Below are positions 1 to 5,881 of a stretch of DNA of 8,845 nt, one piece after another. Made by a program: the position numbers and the translations under genes. The stretch's first letter is position 1. Each line of letters starts with the position of its first letter. The notes under the pieces are model-generated. The model saw nothing but the letters and a program-made list of their open reading frames with translations. It searched no databases and was not told where the DNA came from. Location: positions 1-8,845 of the forward strand of contig CADCVT010000031.1 of the NCBI GenBank assembly GCA_902806215.1. Direction: 5' to 3'. Source of the stretch: an uncultured Solirubrobacteraceae bacterium. Its GTDB lineage: Bacteria > Actinomycetota > Thermoleophilia > Solirubrobacterales > Solirubrobacteraceae.

Positions 1-2
1 CG

Positions 3-620
3 CACCGCCGGACGCCCGCGGTCGGCACCGCCGTCGCGCGGCCGGTTGCGCTCGACGTCCTCCCGCGGAGCGTCTCGCCGTCGGCGCGCGGCCTCGCCGT
101 CCGGCTGCTCCAGCGCCACCTCGCCAAGCGCGGCTACGTCGTCGGGCGCCGCGGCAGCTTCGACGCGCGGACCGCCCGCGCGGTCCTCGCCTTCCGCAAG
201 GTCAGCGGCATGCGGCGCACGAGCTCGGCCGACCGCGGCGTCATGCGCCGCCTCGCGCGCGGCGGCGGCCGGTTCAAGCTCCGCTATCCGAACCACGGCA
301 AGCACATCGAGGCCGACCTCTCGCGGCAGATCCTCGTGCTGGCCCGCGGCAACAAGGTCGAGCGGATCTACCACACGTCCTCGGGCTCGCCCGCGACGCC
401 GACCGTCCGCGGCAACTTCCGCTTCTACATGTCGCAGCCGGGGTTGAACAACAAGGAGATGTTCCACTCGCAGTACTTCATCGGCGGGTACGCGATCCAC
501 GGCTACAAGTCGGTGCCGATCTATCCCGCGTCGCACGGCTGCCTGCGCGTCCCGATGGCCGACGCCCGCTCGATCTACGACTGGATCAAGAAGGGCGATC
601 GCATCGACGTCTACGGGTGA
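3..620 (+). CDS. L,D-transpeptidase with peptidoglycan-binding domain (5' end missing)
   Basis: The gene enters from the left edge in frame 3 and leaves 205 residues before a TGA stop. Residues about 27-70 look like a PG_binding_1 repeat (VRLLQRHLAKRGYVV, then GSFDARTARAVLAFRK), which binds cell-wall glycan. Residues about 100-205 are a YkuD catalytic domain with the diagnostic IHGY (His166) and SHGCLRV motif; Cys180 (codon 540-542) is the expected nucleophile. Known members act outside the membrane, joining peptidoglycan stems by 3-3 crosslinks or attaching proteins to the wall. The N-terminus, and so any signal peptide or membrane anchor, lies outside the window. The end 'GDRIDVYG' is the usual close of the domain, so the 3' end is intact. 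The stop codon lies in the first arm of the hairpin at 616-641. Family assignment is firm; the substrate is inferred. Confidence 0.93.
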   Translation, partial: HRRTPAVGTAVARPVALDVLPRSVSPSARGLAVRLLQRHLAKRGYVVGRRGSFDARTARAVLAFRKVSGMRRTSSADRGVMRRLARGGGRFKLRYPNHGKHIEADLSRQILVLARGNKVERIYHTSSGSPATPTVRGNFRFYMSQPGLNNKEMFHSQYFIGGYAIHGYKSVPIYPASHGCLRVPMADARSIYDWIKKGDRIDVYG

Positions 621-641
621 TCGCCCTAGAGGGCGATCACC
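616..641. terminator. Perfect hairpin overlapping the transpeptidase stop codon
   Basis: GGTGATCGCCCT and AGGGCGATCACC are exact reverse complements of 12 nt with AG between them, so the stem is about 11 bp with a small loop. The left arm contains the TGA stop of the upstream gene. It lies between two converging genes and could end transcription from either side. There is no U-tract on either strand, as is common for intrinsic-type hairpins in GC-rich actinobacteria. Termination is inferred from position and symmetry. Confidence 0.7.
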
Positions 642-643
642 TT

Positions 644-672
644 GGGAGAATCGCCTAGGAGGCGATTCTCCC
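644..672. terminator. Second perfect hairpin overlapping the SGNH gene stop codon
   Basis: GGGAGAATCGCCT and AGGCGATTCTCCC are exact 13-nt reverse complements separated by AGG. The minus-strand TAG stop of the SGNH gene (657-655) sits at the top of the stem. The core ATCGCC...GGCGAT is shared with the hairpin at 616-641, only 2 nt away, so the two look like a related pair, each serving one of the converging genes. No T-run follows on either strand. Confidence 0.7.
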
Positions 673-1302
673 GGCTGAGCTCAGTGCGTCGGCGATCACC
701 GCCGAGGCGATCAGCGAGCCCCACGGGGAGAGGTGGACGCCGTCGCTCGCCCGGACGGTCCGCCGGACGCCGCCCCACGTCATCCTGCGGTGGAACTTCC
801 CGTCCGGTGAGAACACGGCGGCGAGGTCGATGAGCGGGACCCGCGCGCGGCGAAGCGCGCGGTTGACGGCCCGGTGCACGCGGGCCAGCTCGGGGTGCGC
901 GGGCGCCGGCACGGTCAGCCAGAACGTGGTGCCGTAGTCGCGGGTCATCCGCGCGACGCGGCGGGCGAACTCCGCGACCCACCGCCCGTTGCAGCACCGT
1001 GCGATCCCTTTGAACGCGTCGACGTCGCCGGTCCCGAGCCAGGCGACGACGACGTCGGGACGGTGCGCGGCGACCTGCCGCGGCGCGTGCGCGAGCCAGT
1101 CGACGACGAACGGCCGCGTGAGCCCGCTCCCCACGCGCGCGTCGACGCGGACGTCGTGGCCGAGCGCGCGCAGGTCGGGTGCGAGCCGGCGCTGGAGCAC
1201 CTCCATCATCGAGTCCCCGGTCAGCAGCACGCGCTCCTGCGCGGACGCGGGAGCGGCGCTCAGGCAGACGGCGACGAGGAGGCCCGTGAGGGTGCGCTTC
1301 AC
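655..1302 (-). CDS. Secreted SGNH-hydrolase-like protein (DUF459-like)
   Basis: 215 residues. A signal peptide is visible: MKR, a hydrophobic stretch, and a likely signal peptidase I site after ASA (residue 21), so the protein probably acts outside the cytoplasm. SGNH landmarks follow in order: block I GDSM (Ser31), a glycine in VGSGL (about 58-61), block III as GTGD (90-93) and block V DGVH (Asp187, His190). The spacing and the 'RPDVVVAWLGTGD' and 'DGVHLSPWG' segments resemble DUF459 proteins, which are associated with esterase or O-acyl chemistry on envelope polymers. The block III Asn of the family (GxND) is Gly here, so activity is uncertain. The start is GTG (1302-1300), overlapping the TGA of the upstream ligase as GTGA, so translation is probably coupled. 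It is the last gene of the operon. Substrate unknown. Confidence 0.85.
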   Translation of the reverse strand: MKRTLTGLLVAVCLSAAPASAQERVLLTGDSMMEVLQRRLAPDLRALGHDVRVDARVGSGLTRPFVVDWLAHAPRQVAAHRPDVVVAWLGTGDVDAFKGIARCCNGRWVAEFARRVARMTRDYGTTFWLTVPAPAHPELARVHRAVNRALRRARVPLIDLAAVFSPDGKFHRRMTWGGVRRTVRASDGVHLSPWGSLIASAVIADALSSAGRIAS

Positions 1303-2399
1303 CCCGGCAGCGTCTCACGCACGAGGTGCTCGAGCACGGCCTCGAGCCCTCCGCGCGCGAACGCGGCACGCTGGCGGTCGGCGCCGTTGCCGTCGCGCAG
1401 GATCCGCTCGACGATCTCGAGCTCGGGCACGTCCATCTGCCGCCGCGCCAGCGCGACCGCCTTGCGTGCCACCTCGGGCACCCCGCGCAGCGCGCCGTCG
1501 AACCAGATCGTCGCCTCGAGGCCGTCACGCGCCGCGCGGAAGCTCGACTCCATGAGGATCTCGCTGCCGTCGGCGGGGCGCGGGTTGCGCGCCTCGTGCA
1601 GCGCGAGCCCGTGGACGAGCGCGGCCAGGCCGGCAACCGTGTCGAGGTCGGACTGCGCGTCCATCGCGCGGACCTCCACCGTGCCGAGCAGCGGGTGCGG
1701 CCGCACGTCCCACCACAGGAACGTGTAGTCGGCGATCTCGGCACTGGCGACGATCCCCTCGATCGTCCGCGCGTAGTCGTCGAAGCCGCGGAACGCGCGC
1801 GGGATCTCCGACCGCGGATAGGCGCGGAACGCCTGCGCACGCGCGCTCGCGAAGCCGGAGTCAAGCCCGTACCAGTACGGCGAGTTCGCCGCGAGCGCCT
1901 GGAGCAGCGGCAGGTGCGAGCGCAGCCCGTTGTAGGCGAGGATCGCGGTCGCGGAGTCCGGCATGCCGACGTGGACGTGCGTCGCGGCCGTCGGGGTGCG
2001 GGTGATGAGTCCGCGGAGCATCCGCACGATCGCCGCGTAGCGCTCCTCGTCGATGTGCACGACGTCGCCGAAGGCCGCGGCCGGGTGTAGTCCGGCACCG
2101 ACCGCCAGCGAGCCGCTCGCGCCCGCCGCGTCGCGGATCTGCTCGCGCAGCGCGCGGATGTGGCCGATCGCCTCGCCCGCGTCCTGCGAGACCGCCGACT
2201 TCAGCTCGATCTCGGCCTCGTAGGTGTCGGGCGCGAGCCGCCCGTGCCCGGGGACCTCGGATCCGAGGACACGCAGCAGGTCGGTCGCCGCGTGCCGCAG
2301 GCCGTGCGGCGCCGCGGCGTCGACGAGGATGAGCTCCTCCTCGACGCCCAGTTGATACGACGGGCCGCGGCCGAAGTTGACGCCGGGGATCGCGGCCAC
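1299..2399 (-). CDS. GCS2-family carboxylate-amine ligase (YbdK/EgtA-like)
   Basis: 366 residues, the usual length for the GCS2 family. The signature N-terminus LGVEEELILVD (17-27) is followed by TYEAEIELKS (59-68), THVHVGM (140-146) with its His pair, YWYGLDSGFAS (175-185) and LLGTVEVRAMD (237-247). Members use ATP to join a carboxylate, often the gamma-carboxyl of glutamate, to an amine; YbdK has weak glutamate-cysteine ligase activity and EgtA acts in ergothioneine synthesis. No other thiol-pathway gene is nearby, so the substrate cannot be named. The GTG start at 2399 gives the correct distance to the conserved GVEEE motif. No Shine-Dalgarno sequence is seen; TACTCT 7 nt before the GTG could be a -10 for an additional leaderless transcript. 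The gene lies 21 bp after the transporter and overlaps the SGNH gene by 4 bp. Confidence 0.93.
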   Translation of the reverse strand: MAAIPGVNFGRGPSYQLGVEEELILVDAAAPHGLRHAATDLLRVLGSEVPGHGRLAPDTYEAEIELKSAVSQDAGEAIGHIRALREQIRDAAGASGSLAVGAGLHPAAAFGDVVHIDEERYAAIVRMLRGLITRTPTAATHVHVGMPDSATAILAYNGLRSHLPLLQALAANSPYWYGLDSGFASARAQAFRAYPRSEIPRAFRGFDDYARTIEGIVASAEIADYTFLWWDVRPHPLLGTVEVRAMDAQSDLDTVAGLAALVHGLALHEARNPRPADGSEILMESSFRAARDGLEATIWFDGALRGVPEVARKAVALARRQMDVPELEIVERILRDGNGADRQRAAFARGGLEAVLEHLVRETLPG

Positions 2400-2420
2400 G
2401 CCGCAAGAGTACGGCGGCGA

Positions 2421-3659
2421 TCAGGCGGGAGCGGGCACGACCTCGGCCGGCCGGCCGGCGCTTGTGCGCACGAGCACGGCCCGCGCCGCGACCCAGACGA
2501 TCAGGCAGCCGGTCCCGAGCCCCACGAACGTGGCGCGCGGGCCCGCGACCGCGACGAGCGCGCCCCCGCCGAAGTACGCGACGGCGAACGAGGTCGAGAT
2601 GAGCGCGCTCTTCAGGCCGAACACACGGCCCTTCACCGCGTCGGGCACGACGTGCTGGATCAGCACGTTCTCGGCGACGAGCGCGAGGCCGTTGCCGACG
2701 CCGAGCATCGCGAACGTCGCGAGCGCGACCGGCCAGCTCGGGACCGCCGCGCAGGCGAGGAGCGACACGCCGCACAGCGCGAGCCCGGCCAGGTACTGCC
2801 GGCCGGCCGCGTCGCCGTCCTGCGCCCGGGCGCCGAACAGCGACCCCCCCGCGATGCCGAGACCCATCGCCGCGACGACGAGTGAGTAGTGCGCGGGACC
2901 GCCGTCGAGCGTCTCGCGCACGAGGACGAGCTCGGCCACGTTGATCGCGCCGAGGAAGCAGACGAACGCGGTCGAGCTGAGGACCACGGTCCAGGCGGCG
3001 CGGTTCGCGCGCAGCGCGCGGGCGCCGTCGGTCACGGCGGCGAGGAGGCGCGGCTTCGCGGTGCCGTCGCCGGCCTCGGCGGTGGCAGGGCGGCCGAAGT
3101 CGATCGTCGCGAGCAGCACCGCCGACAGCGCGAACGTGATGCCGTTGGCGAGCAGGAGGCCGGGCGCCTCGACGAGGACGAACGCCGCGGCCGCGAGGAC
3201 CGGGCCGGCCGTGTAGCCGAGCTCCTGGATCGCGCCGTAGACGCCGGTCATCGACGGGAGGCTCTTGCGCTCCACGAGTCGTGGGAGCGACGCCATCACC
3301 GCGGGCTGGAAGGCGGCCTGGCCGACGCCGGCCAGCACCGCGAAGGCGACGGTCGCCTCGAAGGACCCGACGAGCGCGAGCGCGACGAACGCGGCGCAGC
3401 GCAGCACGTCGGAGGCGACGAGGATGACCTTCGGCGACCAGCGGTCGGCGGCCGCGCCGAGCATGGGCGCGAGGAGGATCGCGGGCGCGAGCTCGCACAG
3501 GAGGATCGCGCTGACCGCGAACGGCGAGTGGAAGCGGTCGTAGGCCACGAGCAGCAGCGCGACGTAGGCGGCGCCGGTGCCGAGCGACGACTGGGCGTGC
3601 GCGGCGAGCAGGCGGCGGGCGCGGGGCTCGGTGACGAAGAGGGTTCGGAGGTCTCTCAT
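2421..3659 (-). CDS. MFS transporter (MFS_3/EntS-like exporter type)
   Basis: 412 residues made mainly of hydrophobic segments consistent with about 12 transmembrane helices. The loop after helix 2 carries an MFS motif-A-like segment, LGAAADRWSPKVIL (67-80). The sequence style (N-terminal 'RDLRTLFVTEPRARRLLAAHAQSSLGTGAAYVALLLVAY', written here only as a general pattern) fits the MFS_3 group, which contains siderophore and drug exporters such as EntS and Tap. It is most likely a proton-driven exporter in the cytoplasmic membrane; the cargo is unknown. The start is ATG at 3659-3657; no Shine-Dalgarno sequence precedes it, and the upstream 40 nt are G/C-rich and potentially folded. It is the first gene of a probable operon with the GCS2 ligase and SGNH gene and has an unusual leader (3692-3803). 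Confidence 0.9.
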   Translation of the reverse strand: MRDLRTLFVTEPRARRLLAAHAQSSLGTGAAYVALLLVAYDRFHSPFAVSAILLCELAPAILLAPMLGAAADRWSPKVILVASDVLRCAAFVALALVGSFEATVAFAVLAGVGQAAFQPAVMASLPRLVERKSLPSMTGVYGAIQELGYTAGPVLAAAAFVLVEAPGLLLANGITFALSAVLLATIDFGRPATAEAGDGTAKPRLLAAVTDGARALRANRAAWTVVLSSTAFVCFLGAINVAELVLVRETLDGGPAHYSLVVAAMGLGIAGGSLFGARAQDGDAAGRQYLAGLALCGVSLLACAAVPSWPVALATFAMLGVGNGLALVAENVLIQHVVPDAVKGRVFGLKSALISTSFAVAYFGGGALVAVAGPRATFVGLGTGCLIVWVAARAVLVRTSAGRPAEVVPAPA

Positions 3660-3691
3660 GGGGCGGGTGGGCCGGCGTGCGGCGCGGCCCG

Positions 3692-3733
3692 GCGCGGCGA
3701 CGGGCCCCCCACCACGGGTTCCCGTCGCCGCGC
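3692..3733 (-). promoter_or_regulatory. Long leader hairpin just upstream of the MFS start
   Basis: GCGCGGCGACGGG (3692-3704) and CCCGTCGCCGCGC (3721-3733) form a perfect 13-bp stem with a 16-nt loop. A competing short hairpin, ACGGG-TT-CCCGT (3714-3725), uses part of the same right arm, so two alternative folds are possible. On the minus strand the stem ends 32 nt before the MFS ATG. It may act as an attenuator or may hide the start region; it could also merely be a stable GC-rich fold. Confidence 0.5.
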
Positions 3734-3744
3734 TGCCGCGTGAG

Positions 3745-3767
3745 GGGATCCGCCTCTGACGGATCCC
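3745..3767 (-). promoter_or_regulatory. Leader hairpin directly after the candidate leader peptide
   Basis: GGGATCCG (3745-3752) and CGGATCCC (3760-3767) form a perfect 8-bp stem around a 7-nt loop. On the minus strand it begins 6 nt after the stop of the short reading frame at 3803-3774, so a ribosome stalled on or ending that frame would cover or free it. There is no U-tract. Possible roles are pause hairpin, terminator or part of an attenuator. Confidence 0.5.
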
Positions 3768-3773
3768 GGACCT

Positions 3774-3803
3774 CTAGGACCAGCTGGCGCGCTCGACGAT
3801 CAT
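3774..3803 (-). CDS. Candidate 9-residue leader peptide (MIVERASWS)
   Basis: A minus-strand ATG at 3803 opens a frame reading MIVERASWS followed by TAG (3776-3774). It is preceded by GAAAGGGG (3816-3809), a purine-rich ribosome binding site 5 nt from the ATG; this is the best such site in the window, while the main genes mostly lack one. It lies 114 nt upstream of the MFS ATG and is followed at once by two strong hairpins. This arrangement is that of a leader peptide controlling a downstream operon by ribosome stalling. The penultimate sense codon is a single Trp. No known leader peptide was recognised, and a 9-codon frame could arise by chance; the combination of ribosome binding site, stop and hairpin is what supports it. 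Confidence 0.45.
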   Translation of the reverse strand: MIVERASWS

Positions 3804-3852
3804 GTCGGCCCCTTTCGTGGGTCGCGATGGACGGGACGAAGCAGCAGGGAGG

Positions 3853-3881
3853 AACCTAAACTGGCGCCGCACCACTTTGCA
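3853..3881 (-). promoter_or_regulatory. Candidate promoter for the leader and MFS operon
   Basis: On the minus strand TAGGTT (3858-3853) fits the TAnnnT -10 pattern. A poor -35 match, TGCAAA (3881-3876), lies 17 bp upstream. Transcription would start near 3846, about 40 nt before the leader-peptide ATG, giving a leader of nearly 190 nt. The -35 match is only three of six, so the call rests mainly on the -10 and on position. Confidence 0.3.
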
Positions 3882-3892
3882 CTCGAACAAAG

Positions 3893-3911
3893 GTCCACTA
3901 AGCGGGTGGAC
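3893..3911 (-). terminator. Terminator candidate for the tRNA-Arg transcript
   Basis: GTCCAC (3893-3898) and GTGGAC (3906-3911) form a 6-bp stem with a 7-nt loop. On the minus strand the stem is followed by CTTTGTT, a modest T-rich stretch, 17 nt downstream of the tRNA 3' end. Position and the T-rich tail suit an intrinsic terminator for the tRNA. Confidence 0.55.
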
Positions 3912-3927
3912 GTTCCATCACAACCCA

Positions 3928-4001
3928 TGCCCCGAGCTGGATTCGAACCAGCGGCCTTCCCCTTAGGAGGGGGACGCTCTATCCAGCTGAGCTATCGGGG
4001 C
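3928..4001 (-). tRNA. tRNA-Arg (anticodon CCT)
   Basis: The minus strand folds into a complete 74-nt cloverleaf. The acceptor stem is GCCCCGA with TCGGGGC (7 bp), followed by TA; the D arm is GCTC...GAGC; the anticodon arm is TCCCC-CTCCTAA-GGGGA with anticodon CCT; the variable loop is 5 nt; the T arm is GCTGG-TTCGAAT-CCAGC; the discriminator is A. CCA is not encoded (the next bases are TGG), so it must be added by the CCA-adding enzyme. The anticodon reads AGG, a minor Arg codon in a GC-rich genome. The gene lies 31 bp after the AraC-family gene, same strand. No copy of its 3' end is seen elsewhere in the window, so it does not look like a used integration site. Confidence 0.96.
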
Positions 4002-4012
4002 CGGAAGGCCGG

Positions 4013-4018
4013 ATGGTA
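4013..4018 (-). promoter_or_regulatory. Candidate -10 element of the tRNA-Arg gene
   Basis: TACCAT on the minus strand lies 11 nt before the first tRNA base, fitting a start about 5 nt upstream of the mature end. A matching -35 would fall inside the end of the AraC-family gene, where only a weak GTCGCA is found at 17-bp spacing. Read-through from the AraC gene is the alternative. Confidence 0.35.
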
Positions 4019-4032
4019 GTCAGCGTTCGCGC

Positions 4033-4947
4033 TCATGCGACCGCGTGCTCGCGCCGCCACCGGCCAGGCGGGACGCCGTGGTGGCGCTTGAACGCGTTGG
4101 CGAAGGCGAACTCACTGCCGTAGCCGATCTCTCGCGCGACGCTCGCGAGCGTCGCGCCGGGACGGCGCAGCTCCTGGGTCGCCAGCACCATGCGCCACTC
4201 GGTGAGGTAGCCGAGCGGCGCCTGCCCCGTCGCGTCGCTGAATCGGCGGGCGAATGCCGCGCGAGACAGGCCCGCCTCGGCGGCGAGGTCGGCGACCGAC
4301 CAGGCCCGCGACGGCGCGCCGTGCAGCGCGCGCAGCGCCGCGCCGACCTGCGGGTCGTCCAGGGCGCCGTACCACGCGGGCGCCTCGGCGTCCTCGCGTG
4401 CGAACCACGCACGCAGCGTGTAGACGAGCAGCAGGTCGAGCAGGCGGTCGAGCACCGCCGGCTGGCCCGGCGCCTCGCGCTGGAGCTCCTCCGCGAGCAG
4501 CCCGAGCGCGACCCGGACCGACGGCTCGGTGCTGCTGACGCCGCGCAGCGGGAGCAGCCGCGGGATCGCGGCCAGGAGGCTGTCGCAGATCGACCCGTCG
4601 AACGAGTACGCGCCGCACACGACGACGGTGGCGGGGCCGTCGCCGGGGCTCTCGTAGCGGCGGCCGTCCATCGCGTCGGCGACGTCGGCGACCGGGATCG
4701 CCGCCGCGCCGGGCCGGTGCACGAACCGGTACGGCGAGGGCGATCGCACGAGCAGCAGGTCGCCCTGGAGCAGGCGGACCGGGGCCTCACCGTCGGTCTC
4801 GACGTGCAGCTCGCCCTCGAGCACGGCGTGGAGCGACAGCGGCTGCTCGTCGCCGAACTCGAGCCCCCAGTCGCCCCGCAGCGTCGAGTGCGCGAACACG
4901 GCACCGCGGGCGCGCGCACGGGTCAGCAGGTCGGCGAGGACGTCCAT
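4033..4947 (-). CDS. AraC-family transcriptional regulator with N-terminal cupin domain
   Basis: 304 residues from the ATG at 4947-4945. Residues about 1-190 match the AraC-type cupin ligand-binding domain (Cupin_6: FAHSTLRGDWGLEF..., PLSLHAVLEGELHV, GDLLLVRSPSPYRFVH). Residues about 200-300 hold the double helix-turn-helix: first helix pair in SVADLAAEAGLSRAAFARRF, then a family-typical linker and the second pair in SVAREIGYGSEFAFANAFKRHHGVPPGRWR. It is a cytoplasmic DNA-binding protein that probably senses a small molecule. It is divergent from the NmrA-like gene with 85 bp between the starts, the usual arrangement for a regulator and its target. An in-frame TTG 33 nt upstream would add 11 residues (MFARASTLLRA), but MDVLADLLTRARARG is the family-typical start. 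The ligand is unknown. Confidence 0.93.
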   Translation of the reverse strand: MDVLADLLTRARARGAVFAHSTLRGDWGLEFGDEQPLSLHAVLEGELHVETDGEAPVRLLQGDLLLVRSPSPYRFVHRPGAAAIPVADVADAMDGRRYESPGDGPATVVVCGAYSFDGSICDSLLAAIPRLLPLRGVSSTEPSVRVALGLLAEELQREAPGQPAVLDRLLDLLLVYTLRAWFAREDAEAPAWYGALDDPQVGAALRALHGAPSRAWSVADLAAEAGLSRAAFARRFSDATGQAPLGYLTEWRMVLATQELRRPGATLASVAREIGYGSEFAFANAFKRHHGVPPGRWRREHAVA

Positions 4948-4956
4948 GGCACGCAG

Positions 4957-5010
4957 GAGCGTAGACGCTCGCGCAAACAATCGCGCGGTTCACCCATGGA
5001 AACGCTCGCG
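4957..5010. promoter_or_regulatory. Operator candidates between the AraC and NmrA-like genes
   Basis: ACGCTCGCG occurs twice in the same orientation, at 4965-4973 and 5002-5010, 37 bp apart; both copies are followed within a few bases by an ACAA. AraC-family proteins typically bind direct repeats, so these are the natural operator candidates. The first copy also forms the right arm of a 14-bp inverted repeat, GAGCGT-AG-ACGCTC (4957-4970), which ends 10 nt before the regulator's ATG. One copy lies next to each gene start, suggesting autoregulation plus control of the reductase. Binding itself is inferred. Confidence 0.5.
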
Positions 5011-5025
5011 ACACAAGCGCATCAT
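4997..5025 (+). promoter_or_regulatory. Candidate promoter of the NmrA-like gene
   Basis: TGGAAA (4997-5002, four of six to TTGACA) and CATCAT (5020-5025) are 17 bp apart, and CATCAT lies 7 nt before the ATG at 5033, the spacing of a leaderless transcript; no Shine-Dalgarno sequence is present. The ACGCTCGCG repeat falls mostly in the spacer, where a bound regulator would block polymerase. The -10 is a weak match. Confidence 0.3.
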
Positions 5026-5032
5026 CGTCGGC

Positions 5033-5881
5033 ATGTCCAGCCTCCTCATCCTCGGCGCCACCGGCAAGACCGGCCGCCGCGTCGTCGACGTGCTCACCGC
5101 CGCCGGCCACACCGTCCACGCCGCGGCGCGCACGCCGGGTCCGGCCTCGGCCGGCGTGACGCCCGTTGCGTTCGACTGGGACGACCCGTCGACGCACGAC
5201 GCCGCGCTGGCCGGGGTCGACGGCGTCTACGTCGTGCCGCCCGCGTTGCGGCTCGACAACCCGCCACTGATTGCCGCGTTCGCCGGGCGGGCGCGGAGCG
5301 CGGGCGTCCAGCGGGCCGTCCTCCTGTCGGCGCGCGGAGCCGACGCCGACGCGTCCGGCCCGCTGCGGCAGGCGGAGCTCGCGATCGAGCGGTCCGGCCT
5401 CGAGTGGACGCTCCTGCGCCCGACCTGGTTCGCGCAGAACTTCACGGAGGGGGTGTTCCGGCCCGACGACGCTCTGGTCGCCCCGGCCGGCGACGGGCGC
5501 GTGCCGTTCATCGACGTGCAGGACATCGCCGACGTCGCGGCGGCCACCCTCACCGGCGAGGGCCACGCCGGGAGCGCGTACGAGCTCTCGGGCCCGCGCG
5601 CGCTGGACTTCGGGGAGGTCGCGGCGACGCTGGCCGAGCACGCCGGACGGCCCGTCGCCTACGTCGACGCGGACCCCGCCGACTGGGAGCGCGGCGCCGT
5701 CGCCGCGGGGCTGCCGCCGGACTACGCCGCGATGCTGGGGATGCTGCACCAGCTCGTCCGCGCGGGGCACGAGGCCGTCGTCAGCGACGGCGTCGAGCAC
5801 GTGCTCGGCCGGCCCGCCACGTCCTTCGAGGAGTGGGCGGCGCGCGAGGGGCACGCGCTCCGCGCGCCCGTCCCCGCCTAG
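5033..5881 (+). CDS. NmrA-like NAD(P)-binding protein (atypical SDR)
   Basis: 282 residues from the ATG at 5033. The Rossmann glycine motif GATGKTG is at 8-14, directly after the first beta strand (SLLILGATG), which fixes this start; an upstream in-frame ATG at 4946 would add 29 residues of non-family sequence. VYVVPPALR, VLLSARGAD, LEWTLLRPTWFAQNF and VPFIDVQDIADVAA are landmarks of the NmrA/azoreductase-like atypical SDR group. The YxxxK catalytic pair of classical SDRs is not evident. Relatives include NADPH-dependent quinone or azo-dye reductases and redox-sensing proteins with no turnover. Divergent linkage to an AraC-family regulator suggests inducible expression, perhaps in response to an electrophile or quinone; this is inference. 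The TAG stop shares CTAG with the ParB-domain gene's stop. Confidence 0.92.
   Translation: MSSLLILGATGKTGRRVVDVLTAAGHTVHAAARTPGPASAGVTPVAFDWDDPSTHDAALAGVDGVYVVPPALRLDNPPLIAAFAGRARSAGVQRAVLLSARGADADASGPLRQAELAIERSGLEWTLLRPTWFAQNFTEGVFRPDDALVAPAGDGRVPFIDVQDIADVAAATLTGEGHAGSAYELSGPRALDFGEVAATLAEHAGRPVAYVDADPADWERGAVAAGLPPDYAAMLGMLHQLVRAGHEAVVSDGVEHVLGRPATSFEEWAAREGHALRAPVPA

Noticed and set aside
1861..3498. Minus-strand open frame of 545 codons across the MFS and ligase genes
   Set aside because: It is an out-of-frame shadow of two genes with clear family motifs; its Arg-rich product has no membrane segments or domains.
3801..3968. Plus-strand frame starting with ATG at 3802 and running through the tRNA region
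   Set aside because: It reads antisense through the tRNA gene, has no ribosome binding site and no recognisable product.
3928..4001. tRNA-Arg as an integration site of a mobile element
   Set aside because: No duplicate of the tRNA 3' end, no integrase and no shift in gene content or composition is visible in the window.
4948..4980. TTG start extending the AraC-family protein by 11 residues
   Set aside because: The ATG at 4947 begins the family-typical MDVLADLL sequence, and the extension would cover the candidate operator.
4946..5035. Upstream ATG for the NmrA-like protein adding 29 residues
   Set aside because: The extra residues do not match the family, would cover the divergent promoter and the regulator's start, and the Rossmann motif sits at the normal distance from the ATG at 5033.
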